64,000 bases of DNA from NCBI GenBank assembly GCA_964036665.1, contig OZ038530.1:20110001-20174000 (forward strand), written 5' to 3'. A program made the position numbers and the translations under genes. Below the pieces are notes generated by a model. The model was not told the origin of the DNA. It did not search any database and saw only the letters and a list, made by a program, of their open reading frames with translations. Within the stretch, counting starts at the first letter, position 1; the number at the start of each line of letters is the position of its first letter. This document shows positions 1-12,564 of this stretch, in pieces. The DNA comes from Gordius sp. MW1 (lineage: Eukaryota > Nematomorpha > Gordioida > Gordea > Gordiidae).

Positions 1-11
1 CGAGAGTATTA

Positions 12-3000
12 TTATTTTATACAAAAAATATTAATATTTTTTGGATAAATTTGCTTTAAAAACAAACCATCTAAAAGGGGCGCTGGTATGATTCCGTACG
101 GTTTTTGGTCCTCATCTGAAGCCTTCCACACCTCTAAATCCTTGTATATCCTAACATTCCCATCGGAAAGTCCGAGAATTAAGGCGAGACCTGAGGAGGG
201 ATCAATCTCTTTCTCGGGATTTAATGGTTGTTGAAGGGTTTTAAGTTGAACCTTAAAATTGCCTTTGCTCATCGTTTCTGTGCTGGCAGAAGGGACTGAC
301 ACTGGTGTAGAGTTGTAGAATTTGACGTGAGAAACATAAACCCCCGAGTTTGTTATCTTCGCGAGTCTTTTTAATTTAAAGTTTCCCTATTTCCGTAAAA
401 CGCTTAATATAAATATCAATCTTGTTAAGGAGCGGCGCTCCTGAAGCGCCGCTACATTTTTTTAAAAAAAGCTGAGCGCCCCTCCTTTTTAAAATGAGAA
501 GCGGGCGCGGGAGTAGCTCCTTTTAGGGCTGGAGCGGAGGAGCTAAATTTAATATATAAATATTATTTTTTAAATATTAATAATATTTGTTAATTAAAAC
601 TTAATGAAAATATAATTTTATTTTATTTAAATTTATTCATTATTAAATGTTGAGCCGAGTTTTATATTGATTTTTCATCTAATCATTTGAAACATTAAAC
701 ATCAATTTTTCCTTTAAAGATCCAAAAAATATGGAACTAATGCCAGATTAATTAATTTTTTAATGAAACAAATACCCGACGGAAAAATAGCTACAACGTT
801 CACGGGAACCTTGTAATGATTTGGAAGATTTCTTTGGATTCCATGAAATCGATTACCATGAAAATAATATATTGGACAGATTTTTTTTAAATAATGATAG
901 CAAAATTACTATTTTTGAACAATTCCATGAATTAAAAAATATTTATATTAAATACAATACCCCGCTTCCCTATAGTGCTCCTGTGGAGCGTCTATTTAGT
1001 ATCGCAAAACAGGTCTTAGGGGAGAAGCTTGGGTGTTTGTTAGATTCTATATAGCAATTAAAAAGATAAAAAAATTCGGGCCTGTGGCATAATTGTTTCC
1101 TAAAATAGCGAGTGTCCATTAAAGTCTCCAATACTAACCTGGGAATCATCTGGGGAATGTGGCGTGAGGGAGTATACGAAAGTTCGATTGATGTCGCTGT
1201 AAGCCAAAAAATCTCCGTTGGACGATATATCGGAAGCTATAATTTCTAGCGGTATTTTAACTTGTCTCGTGGTTCGCACTTCTAATATCTTTCTCGGTTT
1301 GTCCCCTAATTCTACGGCTGCTCCGTTTAAGGCTTTTTATATGTAATAATGATTAAACCAGTTATTTTAAATAATTATAAACAAATATAAATATTATGTA
1401 TATATGACATTTCAATTTTTAAATTAAAATGATAGAGCGATTAATAATAACGTATATATCGATAAAATAACAATTAAAAAATATATAATTAACTCAAAAT
1501 TATATTTTAATTTTTCAATTCCGTTGATTTCGGTAATGTTTATAATAAAATCAACATACTTAAAAAAGCGTGAGGTTCGCTTCTTAACAAAATGGCTTTG
1601 TTTAATCGACTAAAACCAAAGTTCGACCAAACACAACCCAGCCGTTTTTACAAAACTACTCAATACATGTAGCATAATCGGAAATAAATATATTATTTAA
1701 AGCCAAGTTTCTGGAATTCATTTAATTGATTAAGCAAAAATGTTATTATCACTTGGTAGATCACCTATAATTCCTATTCGGTTTTTCCAATTCCTAAGAA
1801 ATGTTGATTTAAAAACAATATAAAAATTGGCATTGACGTCCCACACCACACCACAGCTATATACAACACATAGAATAACTGCTGTTTACGTTAATAATTG
1901 TAAAAATTGCCAAGAGTGGTTTTCTGGAACACCAGAATTAGCTCCCCAAAAATGGACAAACCCTGGTAAACCTTGGTCTAGGCTACATTTAGATTTTTGT
2001 GGTTCTATTCACGGTTATTATTATCTAATTTTGGTCGATGCATATACCAAATGGCCAGAGATATTCCCTATGACCAGCATTAGTGCATCGTGCACTATCA
2101 ATGCCCTCGAATCGATATTTGCTCGTTTCGGACTACCTAATTCCATTGTTTCAGATAATGGTCCACAATTTACAAGTGCTGAATTCAAGGGATATTGCAA
2201 AAAAAATAATATTCGAAACATTTATTCAAGTCCTTACCACCCTCGTTCTAATGGAGAAGCCGAACGTTTTATTCGAACCTTTAAAAATTTCCTATATAAG
2301 TCGCAAAATTTTAAAAATGATAAATTATTTAATTTCTTGTTTTCTTACAGGAATACTATCCATCCTACAACTGGTTTTACCCCAGCAGATTTGTTAATCA
2401 AAATTCACCCCTTAAGTTTGTTTAGTTTTTTAAAACCACACATGATGGTAGGGGAACTTGAAGAAGATAATTTTATTAGAAGAAAATTTTTAATCGGTGA
2501 CAAAGTCTGGGTGAGAGATTTTACAAGTAGTGACAAATTGTGGTGCAAAGGAGTCGTTCGTAAAATACTTGGTCCCGTTTCTTACGTAATCGAAACAGAA
2601 GAAGGTATGATGTGGAAAAGACATGGCGACCACATAAGGAAACGATCGGATACAATCATGGAAGAAGACTTGCCTACACAGGTGACAACGCCCTGCCCCT
2701 CTCCTTCTACAGACTTGGCAAATGATTCACCATTTGACGATTACAGCACGGAGCAAGCTAGTTTTTCACGTACACCACCTATGACGCCCTCCATTAATAC
2801 TCTTCCATCTACGACCCTTCCTTTTAACTCGCCACCATCCACATCTTCGACGATACCACTTACGTCCCCGCCCCGTTTGCCGATCGATCCTGACGTAGTT
2901 GGACTACCTTCACCTACACTACCACGACGGTCGACCCGAATTAAATACCCGATGCAAAGATACGGAATCGATTAAGGGGAAAGAAATGCTGTAGCTCGCC

Positions 3001-6000
3001 TTTTCCCATACTCAAATTAAGCCTTTTCCCATACTCAAATTAAGCCTTTTCCCATACTCAAATTAACTCATTAGTGCTTTTCCTTTTTAGTTAATACTCC
3101 CACACTCTCACCCATTAGTTATAATATCATTAGTTACTTTCCCACACTCTCACCATGATTTGAGTTCGCATTCATTATTGTAATTAAGTACATTATTATT
3201 CCCACGCTTTTTCCTATATATTACCAAATTATCGCATAAATGCATTCTTGGATTTTTTCCCTTTCTTACGCATTTTATTACGCTATAAAAATAACCTTAA
3301 CACCAAAGCTCAAAACTAATGCTATAAAAATAATATCCTCCTAAAACATCATGAAAAATCTGCAACAAAAAACGTTCTCAAGAATATACCTTATAACTAT
3401 AAACATACTTTGACCTGCTTCAGCTAAGGCAGCAAGCGAAGTGGGTAGCTCCTTATTGGCAGGACTTCCCATTTTCCACAGCTCGAGGTGGTGGGGATAT
3501 TTGAGCAATATTATCCCATTTCTCGTTTTAGAGCAAGTTTCGTGTGGGCGGGGTAGGGCTGGAATTTCAATCGTCATTTTTGGTGGACCTCGGGTCATAG
3601 CTACTTTGCTATCGAGCCCTGTAAATTATCAAGATAGGAAAAGCATTCAATGTGTGTAATAGCTGTTTGGATATTAACAGTTTTAAACTTCAATTTTGAA
3701 GTGCTATATTATTAAAAGGAGCTACTTGGCTACAAAAATATTACAAATATTAGATTTAAGTTTAATACTGCCACAAGATTGCATCATGATATAATTTAAA
3801 TCAGGTAAATGGCTAAAAGTTTGAATGTTCCCTTTTACAATCAAGTAAAAAACGCAGATGCTGGGCGATAATAACTTGTTTATTTTATCAACAATTTCAT
3901 TATGAACAAGTGTTAAATTTATAATGACTTTTTAAAAAGTATACAAAAATGAAAAAGATGAGAAATCTAATGATTAAAAAGCATAGTTGATTTATTTATG
4001 TTCATTCAGAATGGGCTTTGAATCCATCAGGGAATAAAAATTAGTTTTTACATTAGCATAACCAGCTTTGTAAATGGTTCATTTGTAAAAAATATTTTTT
4101 TTAATAATATAACAAATAAAACGTGTGAGCCTGACAATATAGCCTAATACGGGGTTATTTCAAGCTAAAACTTATTTTTTCAGACCTTTGTATAAGGCAA
4201 TATAATGCAACGAGAATAAGGTAATTAGCTAAATTCATTATTGCAATGTACACATGTAAAGTAGAGTTGTAAACGGTTGGGTTTTGTTTAGTCAACCTTT
4301 GGTTTTAGTCGACTCAACACTAATGTAGATTCAAATTAAAGTTGTTACCTCCAGAAATAAGCCAAGAATTGAAACTAGCCATGCTTTTAACATCATTTTC
4401 GTGCACGTTCCTTTGTACTGATTTAACCCATTCCCCATTCAATGCTTTATCAAATCTCACAATCAGGGGATCTACTCCCGAAGCCCAAAAACTATCTGTA
4501 CTGCCCTATGTAAAAAAATAAAAAGAGAAATTTAAAAAGTTTTCATATTATTTTTAAACAGTAAAAACTCAATGATGATTAAGGAATTTATGCATTAGGC
4601 AAAAATTAAAGAGACCTCATATATTTTATGTAACCAAATTCTAAAATGGTTATAAAAAATAAATATCAAATCAAATGAAGTCAAATATATGTGGATTATA
4701 TTTGAATCTAAAACAGGACACACAACAAGTTAACCATATAAATATTTTGACCAAAGAATATTAAACATAAAAAGCAATTTACAATTCTATTTTTAAACAT
4801 GCAAGTATACTTAAAGCTCGATGTAGCACGTAGTTAAACAATTTTTAGCCTAGAAACCAAAATTTTATGGCTATAAAAATTTGTAATATTAAGATAAACA
4901 AATAATTACATCGAGAGGGCAGAGGCATAAAATAGCTGCTTTGTGAATGCACACAGATTTCATGAGTACCCCAGCTTTAGGGTCCCAATATCGCACATTA
5001 CCATAAGAATCCCCTGTTACCAAACATTTCCTATTATCCATGTATAGCATGGACGTTATGTAGAGTGATTCTCTCAAACCCATTGGGCCCATTGGTGTCA
5101 CTTCGTCTCGTGCTAAAAAGTCTAAATTTATAACAGGAGATGCGTGTGATTGTCTTTGTGCTTTCATTTTAGATGTTTCATTCTCGTCCATTTGAGAATT
5201 TTTGTTAAAATGCACTTTCCAAATTGCAATTTTTCCCGATAATGCTGCTCCATCTTTGAGTGAGGTGGTCACGTATGATACAGCAATACAATTGGTATCT
5301 AAATTTTGATCAATCAAAGTACATATAATATCATAATCATCCAAATATTAAATGATATTATAATTATTGGACATATTAAATTATGGGATAATAAATTAAC
5401 TTACATAAAAATTTCTTACATATACATTAATAGACAGTTATTAAATATATATTTATCATTTAGATTATTTCATTAAATACTTGGTTCCCATGCCAAACAA
5501 ACAACCCTATCACTTATATCTGTCCCAGTGTTTGCAGAAACTAGTGTTAACTTAGTGATATAATTTAGAACATTTTCATTATTATCATTATCATGAATTG
5601 GAGTATCCATCTTTTTTAATGCAAAAACAAGAACCACTCCATTTTCAGTGCCAGCCTAAATGTGACATAATAGATATATAAATATCAAATTCTATATTAT
5701 ATTATCAGATTGTTATTTTTATTTTATAAAGTTACTGCTAAATAGGAATGGCTGCCATCAACTTCTAAACACCAAACACCCCCAGCATTACTAGGGATTC
5801 TATTCTATAATTTATATATATATATATTAAATATAACATTACAAGAAAATTTTATCTAAAAAATTATAGTTTAATTTCAATTATAATAAATACCTTAGGA
5901 ATTGAATTAAAGGCATTGTATTCAATTATTTCCCCAGTTATTCCACCAGCAAAGATCCTATGATTGCTGACACAAATTGTGTCAGTTATAAAATTTGGCG

Positions 6001-6307
6001 GGGCACATAGTAACTAATATAATTTATAAATTGTTCCAAATATCATTACTTGGTTTAAATATAGGATATCGTTCTTCAACACATAAACTTCTATGGGCCC
6101 TCTACTCCTAAAGACATAGAAAAAAGTTAATTGAAATATTAAATAAGCAAATATTTAATTTATATTTTTAATTTTAAAATATTTTTACCTTAAAACATAA
6201 ACTTTAGGTTTATCTATTCTTAGTTGTAAGATAGGTTCGGGATTATAGTTATAAAAGCTGACATGATGAACACAAAATTTTGAAGATTGCAGTTTTTCTG
6301 TGATCAT
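12..6307 (-). CDS. UTP4: UTP4/cirhin, U3 snoRNP (small-subunit processome) WD40 protein, 3' end off window
   Basis: UTP4 is a nucleolar WD40 scaffold of the t-UTP complex needed for 18S pre-rRNA processing. Ten exons were assembled by GT-AG junctions and reading phase: 6307-6189 (ATG), 6107-6050, 6013-5894, 5804-5736, 5655-5481, 5298-4910, 4505-4349, 3618-3409, 1332-1139 and 356 to about 12. The spliced protein follows cirhin in order: FCVHHVSFYNYNPEP at the N-terminus, FAGGITGEIIEY, GGVWCLEVDGSHS, AGTENGVVLVF, RVVCLAWEP, GNVRYWDPKAGVLMKS, NGEWVKSVQRNVHENDV, SWLISGG, KYPHHLELWKMGS, SNGDFLAYSDI. Every junction from exon 1 to 9 keeps phase. Exon 10 (LSDGNVRIYKDLEVW) is WD-like and follows in phase, but its match to cirhin is weak. 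Most introns are 40-90 nt; those holding transposons are larger. No break was seen, so this copy looks functional. A decayed duplicate lies at 39.4-41.6 kb. Confidence 0.87.
430..1060 (+). mobile_element. hAT element remnant in UTP4 intron 9
   Basis: The left part (about 433-535) is GC-rich with iterated GGCGCTCC/GAGCGCC words, like the ends of many hAT elements. At 821-1054 lies a reading frame whose C-terminal part, PLPYSAPVERLFSIAKQVLG, is the hAT dimerisation signature; it stops soon after LGEKLG, short of the usual end. The duplicated UTP4 copy lacks this stretch: homology between the copies breaks near 415 and resumes near 1045, so this is an insertion into copy 1. It lies opposite in strand to UTP4. 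It is a dead fragment; no terminal repeats or target duplication were resolved. Confidence 0.65.
1851..2975 (+). pseudogene. Ty3/gypsy-type integrase (C-terminal part of pol)
   Basis: DDE integrase that joins retroelement cDNA to host DNA. The open frame reads about 375 residues without interruption. From an upstream ATG at 1827 (which lies in flanking intron sequence) there is a CxxC remnant of the zinc-binding head (residues 25-28), then the catalytic triad D56 (HLDFCG), D110 (SDNGPQF) and E146 (NGEAERF), with the usual D-35-E spacing. A GPF/GPY-like module follows (GDKVWVRD, LGPVSYVIET), then a Ser/Thr/Pro-rich tail ending at RSTRIKYPMQRYGID. The core is intact, but the element around it is truncated and the true polyprotein start is missing, so it is called a pseudogene. 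Confidence 0.8.
2976..3294 (+). repeat. Gypsy 3' LTR-like region with a 23-bp tandem repeat
   Basis: Follows the purine tract AAGGGGAAAGAAA directly, as a 3' LTR would, and begins near TGCTGTAGC. At 3002-3066 a 23-bp unit (CCTTTTCCCATACTCAAATT plus three bases) occurs three times. The right edge, near 3294, comes from comparison with the duplicate. No 5' LTR is present to confirm the LTR call. Confidence 0.5.
3619..4348. other. UTP4 intron 7, no further feature seen
   Basis: A 730-bp AT-rich intron between UTP4 exons at 4349-4505 and 3409-3618. No open frame, repeat end or RNA gene was recognised. The intron at 4506-4909 is likewise featureless. Confidence 0.6.
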
Positions 6308-6369
6308 TTTATTATAAATTTTATAATTTATGAGAGGTCAATTGACTACGATTTATTGTTGCACTGATA

Positions 6370-6635
6370 TCCTATCAACTCGACGAAAACCATCTTGCCG
6401 CATTCACCCTGGGACATTAACGACCATCTTCCCATTATTAAAAAAAAGGCCCAAAATTGAGTACCTATAAAAATTATCAATTTTATCTTAAAAAAATACC
6501 TAAACTTTAACTTTAATCCGAAATTGAATGATTAATAGGTATTTTTGTTAAGGGACATTTTCTAATTGGGGGACATTATTTAACCTTGGGACATTTAATT
6601 TAGCAAGATAATTTTTGGCAAGTTGACGGGCAATC
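6370..6635. mobile_element. Small inverted-repeat element (CGTCAACTTGCC family)
   Basis: Arms of about 30 bp are inverted: TCAACTCGACGAAAACCATC at 6375 and, at 6597-6632, a stretch whose reverse complement reads CCCGTCAACTTGCCAAAAAT. The same arm occurs singly at about 19257-19297 and 50540-50575, where it reads CTTGCCGAAAACCATCTCGG or its complement. It lies just upstream of the UTP4 start, within the likely promoter region. No coding capacity. Confidence 0.5.
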
Positions 6636-6650
6636 ATTTACACTTATGTA

Positions 6651-6954
6651 CATAGACTAATAAAACATAGACTGCCGAACAGCAGATAATTTTAAAGCAA
6701 GTATAGTAGGCGTCATTTTGTGGAAAATTGTAACTAAACAATAGCGCTCAACATAATTTATTGTTCTAATTTACTTTTTTTTAATTTATAAATTAAGCTA
6801 ATAATCTTATTTATATTCATAAATATTATATTGTGGCGAATTATAAATATACCTGTTGCTGATTTTTCGTTCAAGATGGCAGCTATAAGGGTATCTAAAT
6901 ACTTTTAATAGTAATAATCAGCTGTTTGGCAGTCTATTGTTTTATTAGTCTATG
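6651..6954. mobile_element. 304-bp MITE with about 35-bp terminal inverted repeats
   Basis: The left end CATAGACTAATAAAACATAG continues to AGACTGCCGAACAGC. The right end is its near-exact reverse complement, GCTGTTTGGCAGTCTATTG through GTTTTATTAGTCTATG. The interior is AT-rich and non-coding. The superfamily is not assigned because no clear target duplication was found. Confidence 0.65.
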
Positions 6955-7342
6955 CTTAATACCAAAATTTATGCCACATCACAATTCTTATTTATTAAAA
7001 GGGTTATATTTTAAATTGAGCTTTGAAGGCATGGGCAAGATCATGCGATTAGCCAGGGTGGGCAAATATCTTAAAGATGATTAGGTACTTTGCGAATGAA
7101 CACTACCTACGACGGTCCCAAGTTTGTGTGCAAAAAGTGGAGGGTTGGCGTCAAATTGGAAACCGGCTATAAATACCAACTCCAAAATTATGATAGTTTC
7201 TAACAAAATTTAACAAGAAAAGGTTAGGGCGTCCTCCACAAACGACGCGCACTGCATACCCCGCCCGTGCAATGTGAAAAGTACACTAGGGTTACTGCCC
7301 AACTCACAACGAAGGCGGTTAAGGAAATTAGTTGTTGAAAGA

Positions 7343-8256
7343 ATGCGAGTAACGTGCTGGAATGTTGGAACGTTGACGGGGAAGAGCATCGAGGTCGCAC
7401 AAATGCTAAAAAGAAGAAAGGTACACATCGCCTGCCTACAAGAGACGAGGTGGAACGGAACGAAAGCTCGGGAATTAGGAGAAGGATACAAGCTTTTCTA
7501 CAATGGGTCACCAAATTGTAGAAACGGGGTCGGTATCGTTCTAAGCGTTCAAGGACAAGGTGGTGGAAGTCAAGCGTTGTTCCGACAGGCTAATGTGGGT
7601 GAAGATTGCAGATCAAGGGGGCCTCCTAACCGTTATGTGCGCGTATGCTCCCCAAATAGGGTGTTCGGAATCAGAGAAAGACATATTCTTCGATTCATTG
7701 GAAAAGGAAATACAAGGAATAGGACAGGAAGAAAGGCTAATTATTGGGGCAGATTTCAATGCTCACGTAGGAAAAGATTGCCTCGGGTATGAACGCAATC
7801 ATGAAGGCTATGGGTATGGTCTGAAGAAAAGAAGGGGAAAAACTTCTCAAAGTATCCCAAGCATATGACATGGCGATCGTTAACACCTATTTTCAAAAGC
7901 GCGAAGATCATATTGTGACCTATAGAAGTGGGAAGCATTTTAGTCAAATTGACTATTTGATTATACGGCGAAAGGACTTATGGAGTATCAAGGACTGCAA
8001 AGTAATACCGGGAGAAGAAATCGCCAGGCAACATCGTCTCATTGTTATGGATCTTGACAGAAGAGTCTTTCCCGAAAGAAGAAAGGTCTATGCACCTCGA
8101 ATTCGATACGAAAGGCTAAAGGATACGTCGACGAACGAAGAATACCGTCAAAAAGCCTCCTCACTCTTGGGTGCGCGGAAGTTGCAAAGGGACGTAGACG
8201 ACGATTGGGAGACACTATCTAAGGACATTAAGGAAACATCGATTCATGTTCTATGA
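7343..8256 (+). pseudogene. RTE endonuclease (APE-type, N-terminal domain of pol), frameshifted
   Basis: The APE-like endonuclease nicks the target DNA to prime reverse transcription. It starts at MRVTCWNVGTLTGKS (7343); then come ACLQETRWNG with the catalytic Glu, a segment in another frame with IIGADFNAHVG (catalytic Asp-x-Asn), and a third frame with SQIDYLIIRRKDLW and the distal catalytic His in RQHRLIVMD. The frame changes near 7560-7640 and again near 7865, and a TGA at 8254-8256 follows. An ATG at 7274 is also in frame but precedes the conserved start. Confidence 0.82.
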
Positions 8257-8277
8257 CATACCAAAGGAGGCAAAGCT

Positions 8278-10140
8278 ATGAATAGGGAACTATGGTGGTG
8301 GGATCAAACCGTTAAAGATTTCATCGAAAGAAAGAAAAATTTATATAGACTGTGGCATAAATCAAAAAAGTCGGAGGATTATCAAGAATATAGGGACGCA
8401 AAAAGGGCCGCAAAAAAGGCCGTTGCAAAAGCGAAGAATGCCGCGTACACCGAGATGGCAAACAAAGTGGATCATAAAGGGGGCGATAGACTTATGTACA
8501 AATTGGCCAAGATAAGGGAGAAGAAAAGTCGCGATGTCGGAGTTCTTAAAATAGTCAAAAACGAGAAGGGTCAAACCTTATTCAAGCCGAAAGAAGTGAT
8601 GAAAAGGTGGAAAGGATATATTAAGAAACTTATGAGTATTGCAAATGACATGGATCTTCCCAAAATTGAGCCAAATATAAGCATGGTCGAACTCTTTCAG
8701 GAGGATGAAGTTAAGACACAAATGGACAAGATGCAAAAAGGAAAAGCAAATGGCCCAGATGGAATACTTATGAAAGCTTTGCTCGGATGTCGTGAAGAAG
8801 GAGTACCATGACGAACCTCCTTAACAAGTTATTGGTAAAAGAGCGATTTCCTAATCAATGGAGAGCCAGCACGATTATACCCTTATTTAAAGGCAAAAGG
8901 GACCCTCAGGACTGTGGCAATTACAGAGGTATCAAGCTAACTTGCCACTCCTTGAAGCTTATGGAAAGGATCTTAGTTACAAGGCTGAAAAACGAGGTGG
9001 AAATATCGGCTAATCAATTCGGATGGCCGGCAAATCCACAATCGACCCAATCTTCGCCCTACGACAAATGATGGATAAGTATGGTGAAAAGAGGAAAGAC
9101 CTACATATGGTTTTTATCGACTTGGAGAAAGCTTATGACACGGTCCCCCGCGATTTAATATGGTGGTGCCTGAGAAAAAATATCCCTGACGTATATATAC
9201 AGCTTATGAAAAATATTTATGAAGCCTCAAACTCTTGCGTTAGGACGACAGTTGGAGACTCTAAACCTTTTCGGGTTAATATTGGATTACATCAAGGCTT
9301 TGCTTTAAGTCCGTTTTTATTTAATATAATTATAGACACGATAGCGAGGGACATTCAAAAGCCATAGCCATGGTGTATGCTATATGCCGATGATATAGTA
9401 CTATGCGAGGAAACAAGGGAGAAAGTATTCGATGAAGCCGAAAAGTGGTCAAAGCGCTTAGCTGGATATGGTTTTAAGGTCAACGATCAAAAAACGGTAC
9501 ACATGGAAATGAACGTTACAGACACCCCATCACTGGATGACCATCTAAAGTACTCAAAAGTAGACAGATTTACATACCTCGGCTCGATGCTACATCAAGA
9601 GGGAAGTTGCGCAACGGAAGTCAATGCCCGGATCCAAAAAGGGTGGCTTAAATGGCGAAGTATATCTGGCGTAATGTGCCACAAGAAGATGCCAATATGG
9701 TTGAAGAGCAAAGATTACAAATCCATCGTAAGACCGGTGTTACTATATGGAAGTGAAACATGGGCATTAAACACCACGGAAGGAAAGCTATTACAAGCCA
9801 CAGAGATGAGAAGGATACGGTGGAGCTTGGGGTATACTAAGCTCGACATATGACGAATGACTTTCTCATGACAAAAATGGGTATTCAACCTAAGGCAACG
9901 AGAATCTCTAAGGTGGGATGGGCATATACTAAGAAACGACACGGATGACTTAAATCGAAAAGTACTGGACATGGAGGTACCGGGGAAGAGAGGAAGAGGA
10001 CGACCCCGTGTCACGTGGAAAGGGCAAGTCGATAAAGTTATAAATAGTAAGGAGATTAGTCAAGACATGGCACTCACACGGTCAAGATGGAAGAAACTTA
10101 TCAAAACAAACCCCACGAATGTGAGACCAAATAATTGATG
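8278..10140 (+). pseudogene. RTE reverse transcriptase domain, broken by frameshifts and stops
   Basis: Continues in the same frame after the TGA at 8254. A basic coiled linker (YRDAKRAAKKAVAKAKNAAY) leads to the RT motifs in order: KGKANGPDGI, WRASTIIPLFKGKRDPQDC, NYRGIKLT, FIDLEKAYDTVPRD (motif A), HQGFALSPFLFNIIID (motif B, with F where S is usual), YADDIVL (motif C), LGSMLHQEG and YGSETWAL. Frame changes lie near 8800 and 9015, an in-frame TAG at 9365-9367, and the frame is lost near 9850. A downstream remnant corresponds to the basic tail seen in the other two copies. Confidence 0.85.
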
Positions 10141-10734
10141 AAGAAGAAGGCACTTTGCGAATGAATATGACGTCCAATAATATCATAGTCATGCAGAGAG
10201 TGTAATGGCATCCATAAACACAAGTAAAGCAACAATCAATTATAATTTCCTTTTAAAATTGCATATAATCATAGACTGCTCATGCCATATGTTGCATATG
10301 ATTAATTCTGTGTCAAATTTTCCTCCATTTTGAAGGGAGGAACTGGTGTATATTAACCATGTAATTTTGCCCAATAACAGTCAATTTACCTTCCCCACTT
10401 GTTTATAAATTAAAACAAACGTCAATAAATTAATGTTATACAAAATATTGATGTCGCTATATTCAGAATTTTAGTCTTCTCGCTCAATTGTTGTAATACT
10501 TATTTATACATGATCAAGCCTAGCCTACAAAGGAGCTTAGAGGCAATTTCCCTTCCTCCCAAATTTAATAGCCTTTGATAAGATTATGAAAAGAGGTTAC
10601 AAAATTCTAAATCATTACGTTAAGTCCAAACTGACCATTTAAATCTTTTTATGCCCAATTTGTAACAACTATGATAATTATTATGTAAGACAGGCAAAAT
10701 CTAAGTGAGAATCATTGGGCCTGAAATTTGAAAA

Positions 10735-11640
10735 TTATTACACAGGTCTACAGATATTGACTTTGTGATTCTATCCCGCAAACAGGCCAATAATTCTGAT
10801 ATAGACTTTTGCGCTGATTTATAATTTGTTTTTCCAAAACTTCCAGTTTTTAAGATAAATGAGGTTGAATGCTCATTTATACCTTTTTTGAGGCTTTATT
10901 GCCATGGCATTTTTAATTTTTCCTGAAAAATAGTAATATATTCCTGTAGATTGAAGTTTCATCTATAGGTACAATATTTTAGTGTTTTTTGTCTGTGAAC
11001 TGAACCCCTTCCCCTTATTAGAATTCGCACTATGTATGGAAAACGGAGTACATTATAGTTATACTACACACGTGTTGTTTACTAACACATATTCTCCATC
11101 TCTCAGACTCCTACCCCCTTATCTATCCAGGCTCACATAAAAGGTTAAAATGGGCATTTTTGCACCTTCAACCTCGTTTATCTGAAAAAATTTGGAAAAA
11201 AATAAAAACAGATTGTTGTGTAACGCAAAATTCTCTATCAGAATTATATACGATTGCAAGATGTTTTATTGTAGACTGTGATATCATTTAAGCGATTTTT
11301 AACCCATATCCGACTAAAATTAATGTAAACAAGTTTACATGAGGTAAGATACGATAAGAAATAGCTAGCACTAGTGGATGGTGTTTATAGAAAAAATAAT
11401 CTTCTTATAGGGTAGTGTAAAATTTCAGTAAAGAACTTTACGCAAAATACAAAATTTTGTCAAAACTACTAATAACCCCCAAAACCCGTTTTTTCTATAT
11501 CAAATTTTTAATTTTTCCAAACAAAAATTCTTAACTTATAATTTAATTGTTTTAATTGTTATTTTTTAAATTAAATACAAAGATACAACAAGTAGCCCCG
11601 GGATATAACTAACCCCGGTCTCCCCTACTAATATAAATTT
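10735..11640. repeat. Dispersed repeat, second copy at 38405-39295
   Basis: Matches 38405-39295 in the same orientation, starting CACAGGTCTAYAGATATTGA and running past GTTAAAATGGGCATTTTT to the AGATACA..AGTAG segment. Divergence is high and gaps are common. No coding frame. The stretch 10166-10735 just before it shows nothing recognisable. Confidence 0.5.
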
Positions 11641-11924
11641 AATTAAAAATTATCTGGACTTTTATATGAGATTCTTAATAATCAATGCGATATTGTAATA
11701 ATAAAGGACCACTAAAGGCCTTGATAATAATTTGATCAATTTATGTAGCATGTACAATCTATAACAAAATCTCTCGTAATTATGATATTCAATTTACAAA
11801 TTACTAGGGCACACACAGTTTATCAAATCGTCACAATAAAACGATGCATGGCAGTTAATATTTTTTCCACATCATATAAAGTTAAAAAAATAATTTAAAT
11901 ATGCTCTGGCACAAGAAATTCCAT

Positions 11925-12290
11925 TATAAATCGGGCTGAACGCCGAACCCAGGACCTTTAGGTTCTTCCTTCAGAGATGTCAGCCCAGTTAAGGGTTCGG
12001 ATGCACAACGTCCGTTTCTAAACAAATAATACAAACAATATTATGTACAATTATTTTTATGTAAAAGCTCATTTTGACTTAAATTTTTAAAGATGGGAGA
12101 GGGGGGTGCGCGACCTCCATATATTGATGCTCAAGTAAAAGATCATAAAGATCATTCAAATATTGGCTAGAGGTGTTTATAGGTATAGTTTCGACCGAGG
12201 GCAAAACAAAAATAATACTATACTTCGAGTCCAAATTAAATTGTTTTTTTGAATGTCCAATAATTGATAAATTAATTTAACATTTTTTAA
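11925..12290. repeat. Dispersed repeat, second copy at 55447-55790
   Basis: Shares GGTTCTTCCTTCAGAGA, ATATTGATGCTCAAGT and an A/T-rich tail with 55447-55790 in the same orientation. Non-coding; family not recognised. Confidence 0.5.
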
Positions 12291-12564
12291 GATGCGTGCT
12301 TCTAAAAACGCTGTAATTAATTGTTTATGAAGGTCTATCAATTTAAAGGAAAAGCTCATGGAATAATTAGAAATCTAGTTTTTGATCCATATACTCAAAC
12401 TGTTTTTGATGTTTCCTAAGGTCTGTATTTTTAAAATCATTTAACTTAGTCAGGTGAAAAGATCAAATATCGAAATATAGCAATTTACATGATATTAACA
12501 AATTTGATTCTTATTTAATTTTCATATCGTTTTTTATATTTTATTTTCTCATTGACAAACATGA

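Larger units (their letters stand above)
1845..3294 (+). mobile_element. 5'-truncated Ty3/gypsy LTR retrotransposon in UTP4 intron 8
   Basis: Only the end of pol (integrase), a purine-rich tract at about 2975-2987 and a following 3' LTR-like stretch remain. The decayed UTP4 duplicate has no such sequence: its flanks (about 41010 and 41035) correspond to 1845 and 3294 here, so the insertion is delimited by an empty site. The missing gag, protease and RT indicate truncation at or after insertion. Confidence 0.7.
7101..10151 (+). mobile_element. Full-length RTE-clade non-LTR retrotransposon, inactive
   Basis: Bounded by a perfect 14-bp direct repeat ACTTTGCGAATGAA at 7087-7100 and 10152-10165, read as the target-site duplication; this gives a 3,051-bp element, normal for RTE. 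It encodes an apurinic-type endonuclease and a reverse transcriptase, and ends in a short GAAGAAGAAGG tail typical of RTE elements. Several frame breaks inactivate it (see the two coding remnants). Two 5'-truncated relatives lie at 12565-12812 and 20764-21952. Confidence 0.85.

Noticed and set aside
7210..7514. Two minus-strand frames over the RTE 5' region
   Set aside because: Shadows of the endonuclease coding sequence.
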